From SSF53 sp036170535 (lineage in GTDB: Bacteria > Spirochaetota > Leptospiria > Leptospirales > Leptonemataceae), in contig JAVHPJ010000243.1 in the NCBI GenBank assembly GCA_036170535.1, forward strand, positions 124,001 to 188,000: a DNA stretch of 64,000 nt, given 5' to 3'. Every line of letters begins with the position of its first letter. The stretch's first letter is position 1. Position numbers and translations under genes: made by a program. The notes under the pieces are model-generated. The model worked only from the letters and a program-made list of their open reading frames with translations. It did not search any database and was not told where the DNA came from. This document shows positions 49,127 through 57,460 of the stretch, one piece after another.

Positions 49127-49965
49127 TGTCTCTCTCTGAGTTTCAGAATGAATCGGCCAAGAATCGTGAGTAACAGAATGAATGCAGTTATGATAAAGGA
49201 CGCGGCCCAGGCCTGGCTGTGCCAGTCATCGTAAGGACCGGTTGCATATTGAAAAATCGACACGGTCAAGGAAGCCATCGGCTGGCTCATGTCGGCGGAG
49301 TGAAAGCTGTTGTTGAATGAAGTGAACAACAACGGCGCCGTTTCGCCGGCCACCCGGCTGATGCTCAAGATTACGCCGGTGAGAATGCCCGTTGCGGCCC
49401 CGCGATACACGACCTGCAGGATGACTTTGTAGTAGGGCGCCCCCAGGGCGAAAGCCGCTTCGCGGAGCGTCCACGGCACCAGCGTCAGCATATTCTCGGT
49501 CGTGCGAATAACGACGGGCACCATGATGATGGCCAGGGCGGCGGCGCCGGCCCAGCCGCTGAAATGTCCCAGCGGCTTTACAAGTATCCCGTACACCACC
49601 GCGCCGATTACAATCGAAGGCACGCCCACCATCAAATCGGCCAGAATGGATATCGCTCGGGTGACTTTGCGTCCGCGGCCATACTCTGCCAGAAAGGTTC
49701 CTCCGAGCACGCCGAGGGGCACCCCAATCGCCGTCGCCGTAATCGTGATCATCAATTGGCCAACAAACGCGTTTCGTAAACCGCCGCCGCTTACGCCGGC
49801 TGGCGCGGGATCATTCGCGAAAAGTTCGTAGTTCAACGAGCCAATGCCGTGATACAGTACGTCGAAAAGAATAAATACCAGCCAGAAAATGCCCAGAAAC
49901 GCCGCCGCGGAGCTGAGCGACAGGGCGATCACGTTGCGGATCTTCCGTTTTGTTTTTTCGTTCAT
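49123..49965 (-). CDS. pstA: Phosphate ABC transporter permease PstA
   Basis: A 280-residue inner-membrane permease with six helices. The N-terminal MNEKTKRKIRNVIALSLSSAAAFLGIF is followed by GGLRNAFVGQLMITITATAIGVPLGVLGGTFLAEYGRG, VGVPSIVIGAVVYGI and the EAA loop TLREAAFALGAPYYKVILQVVYRGAATGILTGVILSISRVAGETAPLLFT, characteristic of PstA. Preceded by pstC after an 18-base gap and overlapping pstB. Confidence 0.95.
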   Translation of the reverse strand: MNEKTKRKIRNVIALSLSSAAAFLGIFWLVFILFDVLYHGIGSLNYELFANDPAPAGVSGGGLRNAFVGQLMITITATAIGVPLGVLGGTFLAEYGRGRKVTRAISILADLMVGVPSIVIGAVVYGILVKPLGHFSGWAGAAALAIIMVPVVIRTTENMLTLVPWTLREAAFALGAPYYKVILQVVYRGAATGILTGVILSISRVAGETAPLLFTSFNNSFHSADMSQPMASLTVSIFQYATGPYDDWHSQAWAASFIITAFILLLTILGRFILKLRERQ

Positions 49966-49983
49966 AATGGACTCGCAGGCGAA

Positions 49984-50916
49984 TCAGGCGCCGGGTTGGT
50001 TGCGCTGGTTGCGAATGATCAGATAACGCGCGAAGGCCAGCGCGCTGAAGCTGAACAAGAAGAGCAGCAAGGCCAGATAGTAGAGCGAAGACAAATAAAG
50101 ATCCGTATCAGCCTCGTTAAACTCGTTGGCGAGCGCGACGGTAATTGTGGTGGCCGCTTCGAGCAGGGACACGGTGATCTGGTGCTTGTTGCCCAGCACA
50201 AACGCTACCGCCATCGTTTCGCCCAGGGCGCGTCCGAGGGCGATAATCACGCCGCCGAACACGCCGAATTTGCTGTAGGGAATAATAACGTCGCGGACCA
50301 CTTCCCACTGGGTCGCGCCCACTGCGTACGCGGATTCCTTCACTTCCGGCGGCGTCAGCTTGAACGCATCGCGGGCGATGCTGGCGATAAAGGGCGTGAT
50401 CATGATGCTCAGTATCAAGCTTGCCGTAAGTATGTCCACGCCGCGCGGCGTGCCTGCCACCAGGGGCGCCAGAAAGGGCACGGATCCCAGCGAGCTTTGC
50501 AATGCAGGCTCAATATACTGGCTCATGATCGGCGCAAGCGTGAAGAGGCCCCACATGCCGTAAATGATGCTGGGAATAGCCGCCAGGAGTTCGATTGCGC
50601 CGCCGATAAACCCCTTTAAAAAGTTGGGCGCAATCTCGGTTACAAAAATTGCAATGCCGATGGACACCGGTACGGCCAGAAGCAGCGCGAGTAGAGTGGT
50701 CACGACGCTGCCGTAGAGCGGCGCCGCGCCGCCAAACTCCTGTTTCACCGGATTCCAGGAATCGGTGACGATAAAGCCCAGTCCAAACTCGCGAATAGCC
50801 GGCAGCGAGTTCTGCACCAATATAAAAAGAATGCTAAGCACAAATACGATGACTGTTCCGGCGGCGACCGCCGTGACTGAAGCGAACACAAGATCTTTGG
50901 CGTTTCTTTGTTTCAC
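49984..50916 (-). CDS. pstC: Phosphate ABC transporter permease PstC
   Basis: A 310-residue permease with six helices. GLGFIVTDSWNPVKQEFGGAAPLYGSVVTTLLALLLAVPVSIGIAIF is the classical PstC segment. AIPSIIYGMWGLFTLAPIM, FIASIARDAFKLTPPEVKESAYAVGATQWEVVRDVIIPYS (EAA loop) and GVIIALGRALGETMAVAFVLGN follow. It forms the transmembrane heterodimer with PstA. It lies 48 bases after pstS, across a stable hairpin. Confidence 0.95.
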   Translation of the reverse strand: MKQRNAKDLVFASVTAVAAGTVIVFVLSILFILVQNSLPAIREFGLGFIVTDSWNPVKQEFGGAAPLYGSVVTTLLALLLAVPVSIGIAIFVTEIAPNFLKGFIGGAIELLAAIPSIIYGMWGLFTLAPIMSQYIEPALQSSLGSVPFLAPLVAGTPRGVDILTASLILSIMITPFIASIARDAFKLTPPEVKESAYAVGATQWEVVRDVIIPYSKFGVFGGVIIALGRALGETMAVAFVLGNKHQITVSLLEAATTITVALANEFNEADTDLYLSSLYYLALLLFLFSFSALAFARYLIIRNQRNQPGA

Positions 50917-50934
50917 AGGAATAAGGTCCTGAAT

Positions 50935-50957
50935 TGCGCCGGCGCAAAGCCGGCGCA
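50935..50957 (-). other. Intercistronic hairpin between pstS and pstC
   Basis: TGCGCCGGC (50935-50943) and GCCGGCGCA (50949-50957) form a perfect 9-bp GC-rich stem with a 5-base loop and no T-run. It sits just past the pstS stop. Such hairpins can protect an upstream message from 3' decay, which fits the need for excess periplasmic PstS over the membrane subunits. Confidence 0.6.
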
Positions 50958-50964
50958 GAGATGA

Positions 50965-52008
50965 TCAGAGGAGACCGTGTTTACGCCAGTAGGCGCGCAC
51001 TCTTTCCTTGAGAGCGTCCGGCAGAGGCGCATAAACGAGATCGCGCGCTTGTTTGTCCGCGTCGGCGCTGAAGGCCCACTCGAAAAATTGCACTACGCGT
51101 TTGCTCGATTCGGGCTTATCGCGCCGAACCAGGATGTTCGTCGCGGCCGTAATCGGCCAGGCGCCGGGGCCGCGCGTATTGGTCACCCAGGTATAAAAAT
51201 GCTTTTCCGGATCATAGTCGCCGGAGGCGGCCGCTTCCGAAAAGGATTCAAGCGAGGGCGCCACGACCCGACCGGCCGGATTTTTGAGCAGCGCATAGGC
51301 TACGTTGCTCTGTTTGGCGTATGCGTATTCAACATAGCCGATGGAATTCGCCTGCTTCTGAACGTAATTGGTTACGCCTTCGTTGCCTTTCGCGCCGATG
51401 CCCGCCGGCCATTCGACGGCTTTGCCAAAGCCGACCTTGCTTTGCCAGGCCGGACAGGCGGTGGCAAGATAATGCGTAAAGACCGCCGTCGTGCCGGATC
51501 CGTCCGAACGGTGGACAACAGTTACCGGCGCATCCGGCAGATTCAGATTGGGATTTAACGCCTTGAGCGCAGGATCAGAAAAATTCTTAATCTCTCCCAG
51601 AAACAACTTACAGACGGTAGCCGAATCCAGCGTCACTGCGCGGGCGTCCACGCCCTCCACATTAAGAATGACTACGATACCGCCCACGACCTGCGGCCAT
51701 TGCAGCAGTCCCAGGCGATCCAGTTCTTCGCCAGCCAGTGCGTCGTCGGCGGCGCCGAAGTCCACGGTTGCATTGGAGATTTGTTTCACGCCGCCGCCAG
51801 AACCGATCGACTGGTAATTCAGTTGCGTTCCAGACTCTTTAGCATACGCGATCGCCCAAGCTGCGTACAGCGGATAGGGAAAACTGGCGCCGGCGCCATT
51901 GAGCGGCCCGCCTGTGCTGTCGCCTTTGCAAGCGCCGATGCCGACTGCCGCCAGTGCGACGCCGGTCCAGAGCGCGATACCACGCATGTTTCTGGTAAAT
52001 AATCTCAT
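50965..52008 (-). CDS. pstS: Phosphate-binding lipoprotein PstS
   Basis: 347 residues. The lipoprotein signal MRLFTRNMRGIALWTGVALAAVGIGAC has lipobox IGAC. The mature protein opens with LNGAGASFPYPLYAAWAIAY, where GAGASFP is the PstS signature. Phosphate-loop residues are seen in YQSIGSGGGVKQI, VDFGAADDAL, VHRSDGSGTTAVFTHYLA and GNEGVTNYVQ. It delivers phosphate to PstCAB in the periplasm. ATG 52008 has GGAG 9 bases upstream. A Pho box lies about 40 bases upstream. Confidence 0.96.
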   Translation of the reverse strand: MRLFTRNMRGIALWTGVALAAVGIGACKGDSTGGPLNGAGASFPYPLYAAWAIAYAKESGTQLNYQSIGSGGGVKQISNATVDFGAADDALAGEELDRLGLLQWPQVVGGIVVILNVEGVDARAVTLDSATVCKLFLGEIKNFSDPALKALNPNLNLPDAPVTVVHRSDGSGTTAVFTHYLATACPAWQSKVGFGKAVEWPAGIGAKGNEGVTNYVQKQANSIGYVEYAYAKQSNVAYALLKNPAGRVVAPSLESFSEAAASGDYDPEKHFYTWVTNTRGPGAWPITAATNILVRRDKPESSKRVVQFFEWAFSADADKQARDLVYAPLPDALKERVRAYWRKHGLL

Positions 52009-52049
52009 TGAGTTTTTCTCCACTTGCTCGTTCAAATTGCTGTAATCAG

Positions 52050-52067
52050 GTTACAGCGGAATTACAG
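52050..52067 (-). promoter_or_regulatory. Pho-box-like element upstream of pstS
   Basis: On the minus strand CTGTAAT-TCCG-CTGTAAC: two 7-base direct repeats at 11-base spacing, 42 bases before the pstS ATG. A third, inverted half-site (CTGTAA at 52040-52045 on plus) forms CTGTAA-n5-TTACAG with one of them. The -10 downstream (CAATTT) is weak. The half-site sequence is the same as upstream of the porin. Confidence 0.7.
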
Positions 52068-52235
52068 GCGCGCGACAGAGATCGATAAGGCATCCCACTC
52101 GGTTGGCGCGCACGTAAGCCGGCGGAACGCCGGGCGCAAGGACAACAGTTTCTAACCCGAGCGCGTTTGCGAAGCCTTTTCAGATTCAAGCAAAGCGCCG
52201 CCCTCGGGATTATGTCTCTACGATGAGCGAAGCGA

Positions 52236-54134
52236 TCAGCGTAAGTATAAAAAGAGCAGGTCAATATCCGTTGGATCTACCCCGGATATGCGCGCGGCTT
52301 GCGCCAGATCAGCGGGTTTGAAACGTTTCAGTTTTTCGCAGGCCTCTTTTTTGAGACCGGATACGCTCTCGTAGTCAAACTCCGGGGGAATTCGAACGGC
52401 TCCTATTTTCGTGCGGCGCGCGACGTTCTCTTCTTCGCGGCGAACGTACCCTTCATATTTGATCTCTAATTCGAGAATTTTTCTGGCGGCCGGCGAGAGT
52501 TCCGTCAGCCCTTCCACAAGACCGACACAGTCTTCAATTTGTATTTCCGGTCGGCGCAGGAATGCTGCGACGCTTTTGCCGAGCGCAGAACGCGGCGCCT
52601 CGATGCCGCGCCGTTCCAGGGCGGCGAAAAATTCCGGCGCCGGTTTGAGTCCGGTGTTGTGGAAGCGCTGATGGAGGGTGCGAATGCCTGCGTAGCGCTC
52701 TTCCATTGCGGAGTGCGCGGCATCATCGATCAGCCCCATATCGCGTGCGTAGCCCATTAAGCGCAGATCGGCATTATCCTGCCGCAAAAGCAGGCGATGT
52801 TCAGCCCGGCTGGTGAACATGCGGTAAGGATCTTCCACGCCTTTGTGCACCAGATCGTCGACGAGTACGCCTATGTAAGCCTCGCCTCGATGCAGAATGA
52901 AGGGCGCTTCGCCGCGGGCCGCGCGCACAACGTTGACGCCGGCCATGAGTCCTTGAGCGGCCGCTTCTTCGTAGCCGGTAGTGCCGTTGATCTGCCCGGC
53001 GAAAAACAAGCGCTGGATTTTGCGGGTTTGCAAATCGGGCGTGAGTTCGCGCGGATCGACAAAGTCGTATTCAACGGCGTAAGCCGGGCGAATAATCTCG
53101 GCCTCTTCCAGACCGCGGCAGCTGCGGACGATGCGCCACTGGATTTCTTCGGGCAGACTCGTCGATATCCCGTTCAGATACACCTCGCCGGTTTCCACGC
53201 CTTCGGGTTCAATGAAGATGTGATGGCGGTCCTTGTCGGCGAATCGAACAATTTTGTCTTCGATGCTGGGACAATAACGCGGTCCGGTCCCCTGGATCTG
53301 TCCGCTGTACATAGGTGAACGATGGAGATTTTCGCGAATCACCGCGTGCGTGGCGGCGTTTGTGTACGTAATCCAGCACGAAATCTGTTTCTGCGGCAGC
53401 GACTGCGTTGCGAACGAGAACGGTTGCGGTTCTTCGTCCGGCGGCTGTTCCTCGAGGCCGCTGAAGTCAATGGATCGCCGCAGAATCCGCGGAGGCGTCC
53501 CGGTTTTCAGGCGACCGAGGTTAAAGCCGTAGCGCGCGAGACACTCGGACAAACCAATTGCGGAAGGTTCAGCGATGCGACCGGACTTCTGCTGGAACTC
53601 GCCGATGTGGATGAGACCCTGTAAAAAAGTCCCGGTAGTCAGGATCGCGTAGCGCGTCTGCAATTCATGCCCGCGTCCAGTCACGACGCCGATTACAGCA
53701 TCGTTTTCGATCATGAGTCCTTCGCACGTATCCTGATAAAACGAAAGGTTCGGCGTCGCCTCGAGCGTCCATTTCACCGCGTTCTGATACGCGCGTTTTT
53801 CGGCCTGGGCGCGAGGCGCCCAGACCGCCGGTCCTTTCGAACGATTGAGCATCTTGAAGTGAATACCGGTGCGATCGATTATGCGACCCATAAGCCCGCC
53901 CAGGGCGTCGACTTCGCGGACCATGTGGCCCTTCGCAATTCCGCCGATCGCCGGATTGCAAGACATCTGGCCGATCGTATCAAGGTTCATGGTCAACAGC
54001 AGGGTTTTCAGCCCGCCTTTTGCGCAGATGTGCGCCGCTTCCGCTCCCGCGTGCCCGCCACCCACTACGATTACATCGTAGTTCCGCGGACGAATGGAAA
54101 TTTCAGAAATCGGGGTTTGCATGGCACGCGACAC
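52236..54134 (-). CDS. mnmG: tRNA uridine 5-carboxymethylaminomethyl modification enzyme MnmG
   Basis: A 632-residue FAD protein that, with MnmE, modifies U34 of tRNAs reading NNA/NNG codons. FAD motif YDVIVVGGGHAGAEAAHICAKGG at the N-terminus. LLLTMNLDTIGQMSCNPAIGGIAKGHMVREVDALGG is the strongest MnmG signature (catalytic Cys in SCNP). Further on are GTFLQGLIHIGE, RLKTGTPPRI, YCPSIEDKIVRF, LFFAGQINGTTGYEEAAAQGL and MFTSRAEHRLLLRQDNADLRL, with a C-terminal helical tail. I favour the GTG at 54134, which has GGGAG 5-6 bases upstream, over the ATG 12 bases later. mnmE is not nearby. Confidence 0.96.
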   Translation of the reverse strand: MSRAMQTPISEISIRPRNYDVIVVGGGHAGAEAAHICAKGGLKTLLLTMNLDTIGQMSCNPAIGGIAKGHMVREVDALGGLMGRIIDRTGIHFKMLNRSKGPAVWAPRAQAEKRAYQNAVKWTLEATPNLSFYQDTCEGLMIENDAVIGVVTGRGHELQTRYAILTTGTFLQGLIHIGEFQQKSGRIAEPSAIGLSECLARYGFNLGRLKTGTPPRILRRSIDFSGLEEQPPDEEPQPFSFATQSLPQKQISCWITYTNAATHAVIRENLHRSPMYSGQIQGTGPRYCPSIEDKIVRFADKDRHHIFIEPEGVETGEVYLNGISTSLPEEIQWRIVRSCRGLEEAEIIRPAYAVEYDFVDPRELTPDLQTRKIQRLFFAGQINGTTGYEEAAAQGLMAGVNVVRAARGEAPFILHRGEAYIGVLVDDLVHKGVEDPYRMFTSRAEHRLLLRQDNADLRLMGYARDMGLIDDAAHSAMEERYAGIRTLHQRFHNTGLKPAPEFFAALERRGIEAPRSALGKSVAAFLRRPEIQIEDCVGLVEGLTELSPAARKILELEIKYEGYVRREEENVARRTKIGAVRIPPEFDYESVSGLKKEACEKLKRFKPADLAQAARISGVDPTDIDLLFLYLR

Positions 54135-54266
54135 GGAAGCTCCCGGTCATGTACCGGGAAGCGCAGCCTCAGGCAAGGATTTGAGAGGCGGAATGATACG
54201 CGAAATCACGCCGGCTCTGGCGCGTGCGCTGTCGTAAGGAGGGTGCGGATGCCCGCCGCGGCAATG

Positions 54267-54298
54267 AAAAAAGCGCGCCCGGATTCGAGCGCGCTTTT
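54267..54298 (-). terminator. Terminator of yceI (bidirectional in form)
   Basis: AAAAGCGCGC (54269-54278) pairs with GCGCGCTTTT (54289-54298) around a 10-base loop. Read on the minus strand the stem is followed by TTTTTTC, 30 bases past the yceI stop. Confidence 0.8.
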
Positions 54299-54328
54299 CT
54301 GCGGGACGCTTAATTTCAGCGGGCCGAA

Positions 54329-54931
54329 TCAGTCGCCAGCCGGTTTTTCAACCGCTTCGCCAATGATCAGGATTTCAACCTCATTGCCAACGACAAGCCC
54401 GCCGTTGTCGAGTTTCATATCCCAGTTCACGCCGAAATCGCGGCGATTGATCTTGACGGAGGCCTGGAAACCATGGCGCGTGTTGCCCCACGGATCCTTT
54501 ACGGAGCCGCGGTAGATCACGCTGAGCGTAACCGGCTTCTCGACGCCGCGCATTTTCAGAAAACCCGGCACGTTGGTGGCGCCGTTCAGGCGCAGGGTCG
54601 TCGGAGCGGTTACGCGGAAACTGATTTCCGGATGGTTTTCAGCGTCGAAGAAGTCGGGTCCGACGAGGTGCTCGTCGCGCTTTTCGTCTTCCGTGTTGAT
54701 CGAAGCGACCTTGATAGTCACATTCGCGCCGGTCAGGCGCCGGGTGGCCGAATCAAAGGCGAAATTGCCGGTATAGTCCGAAAAACGTCCGGTTACGGAC
54801 GAAACGACCATGTGGCTGACAGTGAACTGAACTTTGGTATGGCTCTTGTCCAGATTAAGTTCGGCGGCGGATATGCTGGCGATGGCCAGGAGGCCGGCCG
54901 CGGCGACGCCGAGGGTGCGAAAAACTTTCAT
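54329..54931 (-). CDS. YceI-family periplasmic lipid-binding protein
   Basis: 200 residues with a signal peptide (MKVFRTLGVAAAGLLAIASISAAE). The mature YceI lipocalin-like barrel shows LNLDKSHTKVQFTVSHMVVSSVTGRFSDYTGNFAFD, VASINTEDEKRDEHLVGPDFFDAENHPEISFRV, FLKMRGVEKPVTLSV and FQASVKINRRDFGVNWDMKLDNGGLVVGNEVEILI. Homologues bind polyprenyl or isoprenoid chains. TTGAGG lies 7-8 bases before ATG 54931. Transcribed alone, with a terminator behind and a 26-base inverted repeat in front. Confidence 0.92.
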   Translation of the reverse strand: MKVFRTLGVAAAGLLAIASISAAELNLDKSHTKVQFTVSHMVVSSVTGRFSDYTGNFAFDSATRRLTGANVTIKVASINTEDEKRDEHLVGPDFFDAENHPEISFRVTAPTTLRLNGATNVPGFLKMRGVEKPVTLSVIYRGSVKDPWGNTRHGFQASVKINRRDFGVNWDMKLDNGGLVVGNEVEILIIGEAVEKPAGD

Positions 54932-54963
54932 CAGTAAATCCTCAAGGGTGAACCCGCAGGTTC

Positions 54964-54989
54964 GGAATAGTTTCAATATAAACTATTCC
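54964..54989. promoter_or_regulatory. Perfect inverted repeat upstream of yceI (operator candidate)
   Basis: GGAATAGTTT (54964-54973) and AAACTATTCC (54980-54989) are perfect 10-base arms around CAATAT. On the minus strand the centre gives TATATT, a good -10, about 45 bases before the yceI ATG. Size and symmetry suit a dimeric winged-helix regulator of the MarR or ArsR type. It is AT-rich against a GC-rich background. Confidence 0.6.
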
Positions 54990-55174
54990 AGTTGAAACGG
55001 CTTTCCGCCGCTGAGATTTTTTCGGGCCGGCACGGCATTTTTTTCGCGAGGCCGAGGCCGCTGTGGCGGAGGCGCGTCCGGTCCGCTCGCCGGCGGGCCG
55101 TTCGTTTCGGTCAGGAAATACCGGATTTTTCCGATACTTCTAGTCAGACCAGCGCGACGAACGGGGCCATCAGC

Positions 55175-57460
55175 ATGAAACGAAATCTGATTATCATTGG
55201 CGGCGGTTTTTTGCAGATCCCGCTTATCGAAACCGCCCGCGCGATGGGTTTGCATACGATCGTTTTTGACATGTCTGCGGACGCGCCGGGGATGCTGCGC
55301 GCGGATCAAACCGTACTGATGAGCACGCGCGACATCGACGGCTGCGTGCGCGAAGCGCGTAAACTTCGTCAGCTTACGCCCATCCACGGGGTGGTGACGG
55401 CCGGTACAGACGCGAGTCGGGCGGTAGCAGCGATCGCCGGCGCGCTGGAACTCCCGGGCATACGCTACGCGGACGCAGAAGCGGCGAGCAACAAGGTGCT
55501 GATGCGCAAACGCCTCCGCGCCCACGGCGCGCCGATTCCTGGTTTCTACTCCGTCTGGTCGCTCAAAGAGGCGCGGGATGCGATGGACGAGCTGGTTTTC
55601 CCGTTGGTGCTCAAGCCCGCCGACAACATGGGCGCGCGCGGGGTCATCAAAGTGGTTCACCGCGATGAAATTTACGCGGCCTTCCGTCATGCGAAGAAAT
55701 ACAGTCCGACCGGTGAAATGATTCTCGAAGAATACATGCAAGGCCCCGAGCTGTCTGTCGATGCTCTGGCCTGGAATGGCAACTATCGGATAACCGGCAT
55801 TGCCGATCGCATTATTGCACGCGAGCCGTACTTTGTCGAACTGGGCCACAACATGCCGTCCGCGCTGCCGGCGGCGGTACTCGCCGAGGCCGAGCGCGTA
55901 ATGTTCGCCGGTATGCGGGCCCTGGGCATCCATACCGGCGCCGGCAAAGGCGACCTGAAAGTTACGGCGGAAGGCGTAAAAATCGGCGAAATTGCGGCGC
56001 GGCTTTCGGGCGGCTTCATGTCCTCGCATACCTATCCGCTCGCATCGGGCGTTGATCTGCTGCGAGCTGCCATTCAGATTGCGCTCGGAGAAGAGCCGGA
56101 CGGACTCGAACCCCGTCGCCAGCGCGTGGCGATTGAGCGGGGAATCCTGGGCGCCGCTGGCAAGATTCTGACGCTCGACGGAAAGCCCGAAATGGAAACG
56201 ACGCCCGGCGTTGCGCTCGTACACTTCACGCGTAAACCCGGCGATATCGCGCCTGAACCAACCTCAAATATTGATAAAATCGGACACATACTGGCTGTCG
56301 GCGAGGATCTGGCGGAAGCGGAAGCCGCGGCCGCTGCGGCGCTGGCGAAAATGCAGCTCGTAGTTGATGAATCCTACGCCATTGACTGGAAGCGAATTGA
56401 AGAGCGGGCCCGCCTGCGCTTCACCGACCGCGTGTGTTGGGTCTGCAAGGTTTGCGACGGCGCAAATTGTGCAAGCGGAACGCCTGGTATGGGCGGCGTG
56501 GGTCGGATGACGACGTTTCAGGACAATTCGCGCGCGCTGGCCGAGTTGCGCATACTGCCGCGTTATATACGGGCTGCGGTGCAGCCGGATATTACCATTG
56601 AGCTTTTCGGGCGAAAATTCGAGACGCCGATCCAATTTGCGCCGATGACGGGGGCCGTGACGAATCTGCAGGGCGCTATTGAGGAGTTTGATTTCGCGCG
56701 CATGCTGCTTACGGCCGCGCGGGACGCCGAGTCGATCGCGTGGATCGGCGACGGCGCGTCGCCCGGAAAATATCGTATCATGCTGGAGGCGCTTGCAGCG
56801 GTCCACGGCTTCGGTATTGTGATCTTTAAACCGCGCGCGGATTCCGCGGCGCTCCTCGAACGGTTCGCGGCGGCGGAAGCGGCCGGGGCGCTGGCGATTG
56901 GCATGGATATCGATGCGATCTCGTTTCGCACCATGGAACTGCAACGCCAATCCACTGTGGCGCGCGGCGTCGACGCATTACGTGCGCTGCGCGACTCCAC
57001 GCGCCTGCCATTTATATTAAAAGGCGTTATGACGCCGGAGGACGCCGAGGCGGCGATCAGCGCCGGTGTGGACGCGATCGTGGTGAGCAATCACGGCGGT
57101 CGCGTGCTCGATGATATGCCGGGGACGGCCCGCGTGCTGCCGGCCATAGCGCAACAAGTGGGGGAGCGCATCGTCGTACTTGTAGACGGCGGCATTCGCA
57201 GCGGCCAGGACGCTTTTAAGATGCTGGCGCTGGGCGCGCGGGCCGTGCTGGTGGGCCGGCCGGCGGCGATTGCTGTCGTCGGCGGCGAGGCGCCCGCTGC
57301 GAAACATTTGTTGCTGAAATATTCCGACGAGTTGCGTCGGACGCTCGCCCTGTGCGGCGCGGCTACGCCGGGCGATCTTGATCCGGGCTATCTATTGCGC
57401 GATCTTCCAGGAACCGCGCGCCCCGCGCCGCAGGGCGAAATTAGTTCGCTGGATCTGTAA
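55175..57460 (+). CDS. Fusion: ATP-grasp ligase - FMN-dependent alpha-hydroxy-acid oxidase
   Basis: 761 residues. Residues 1-395 are an ATP-grasp enzyme: IIIGGGFLQIPLIETARAMGL, VVTAGTDASRAVAAIA, VLKPADNMGARGVIKV (ATP loop), MILEEYMQGPELSVDALAW, GDLKVTAEGVKIGEIAARLSGGF (metal-binding Glu). This resembles the L-amino-acid ligase/carboxylase-like branch. From about 410 comes CWVCKVCDGANC...GMGGVGR, the Cys-rich opening of one alpha-hydroxy-acid oxidase family. Its FMN barrel follows: FETPIQFAPMTGAVTNL, LPFILKGVMTPEDAEAAISAGVDAIVVSNHGGR (catalytic Lys and His) and VLVDGGIRSGQDAFKMLALGARAVLVGRP. One open frame joins both. ATG 55175 has GGGG upstream. Substrate unknown. It overlaps the convergent TPR gene by 20 bases. 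Confidence 0.85.
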   Translation: MKRNLIIIGGGFLQIPLIETARAMGLHTIVFDMSADAPGMLRADQTVLMSTRDIDGCVREARKLRQLTPIHGVVTAGTDASRAVAAIAGALELPGIRYADAEAASNKVLMRKRLRAHGAPIPGFYSVWSLKEARDAMDELVFPLVLKPADNMGARGVIKVVHRDEIYAAFRHAKKYSPTGEMILEEYMQGPELSVDALAWNGNYRITGIADRIIAREPYFVELGHNMPSALPAAVLAEAERVMFAGMRALGIHTGAGKGDLKVTAEGVKIGEIAARLSGGFMSSHTYPLASGVDLLRAAIQIALGEEPDGLEPRRQRVAIERGILGAAGKILTLDGKPEMETTPGVALVHFTRKPGDIAPEPTSNIDKIGHILAVGEDLAEAEAAAAAALAKMQLVVDESYAIDWKRIEERARLRFTDRVCWVCKVCDGANCASGTPGMGGVGRMTTFQDNSRALAELRILPRYIRAAVQPDITIELFGRKFETPIQFAPMTGAVTNLQGAIEEFDFARMLLTAARDAESIAWIGDGASPGKYRIMLEALAAVHGFGIVIFKPRADSAALLERFAAAEAAGALAIGMDIDAISFRTMELQRQSTVARGVDALRALRDSTRLPFILKGVMTPEDAEAAISAGVDAIVVSNHGGRVLDDMPGTARVLPAIAQQVGERIVVLVDGGIRSGQDAFKMLALGARAVLVGRPAAIAVVGGEAPAAKHLLLKYSDELRRTLALCGAATPGDLDPGYLLRDLPGTARPAPQGEISSLDL

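Noticed and set aside
52068..52235. Gap between pstS and mnmG searched for a tRNA or small gene
   Set aside because: No cloverleaf, T-loop (GGTTCGAATCC-like) or credible ribosome-binding site was found; the short minus-strand frame there has no coding character.
54983..56224. A 413-codon frame antisense to the ATP-grasp domain
   Set aside because: It mirrors the conserved ATP-grasp codons on the other strand and has no independent features.
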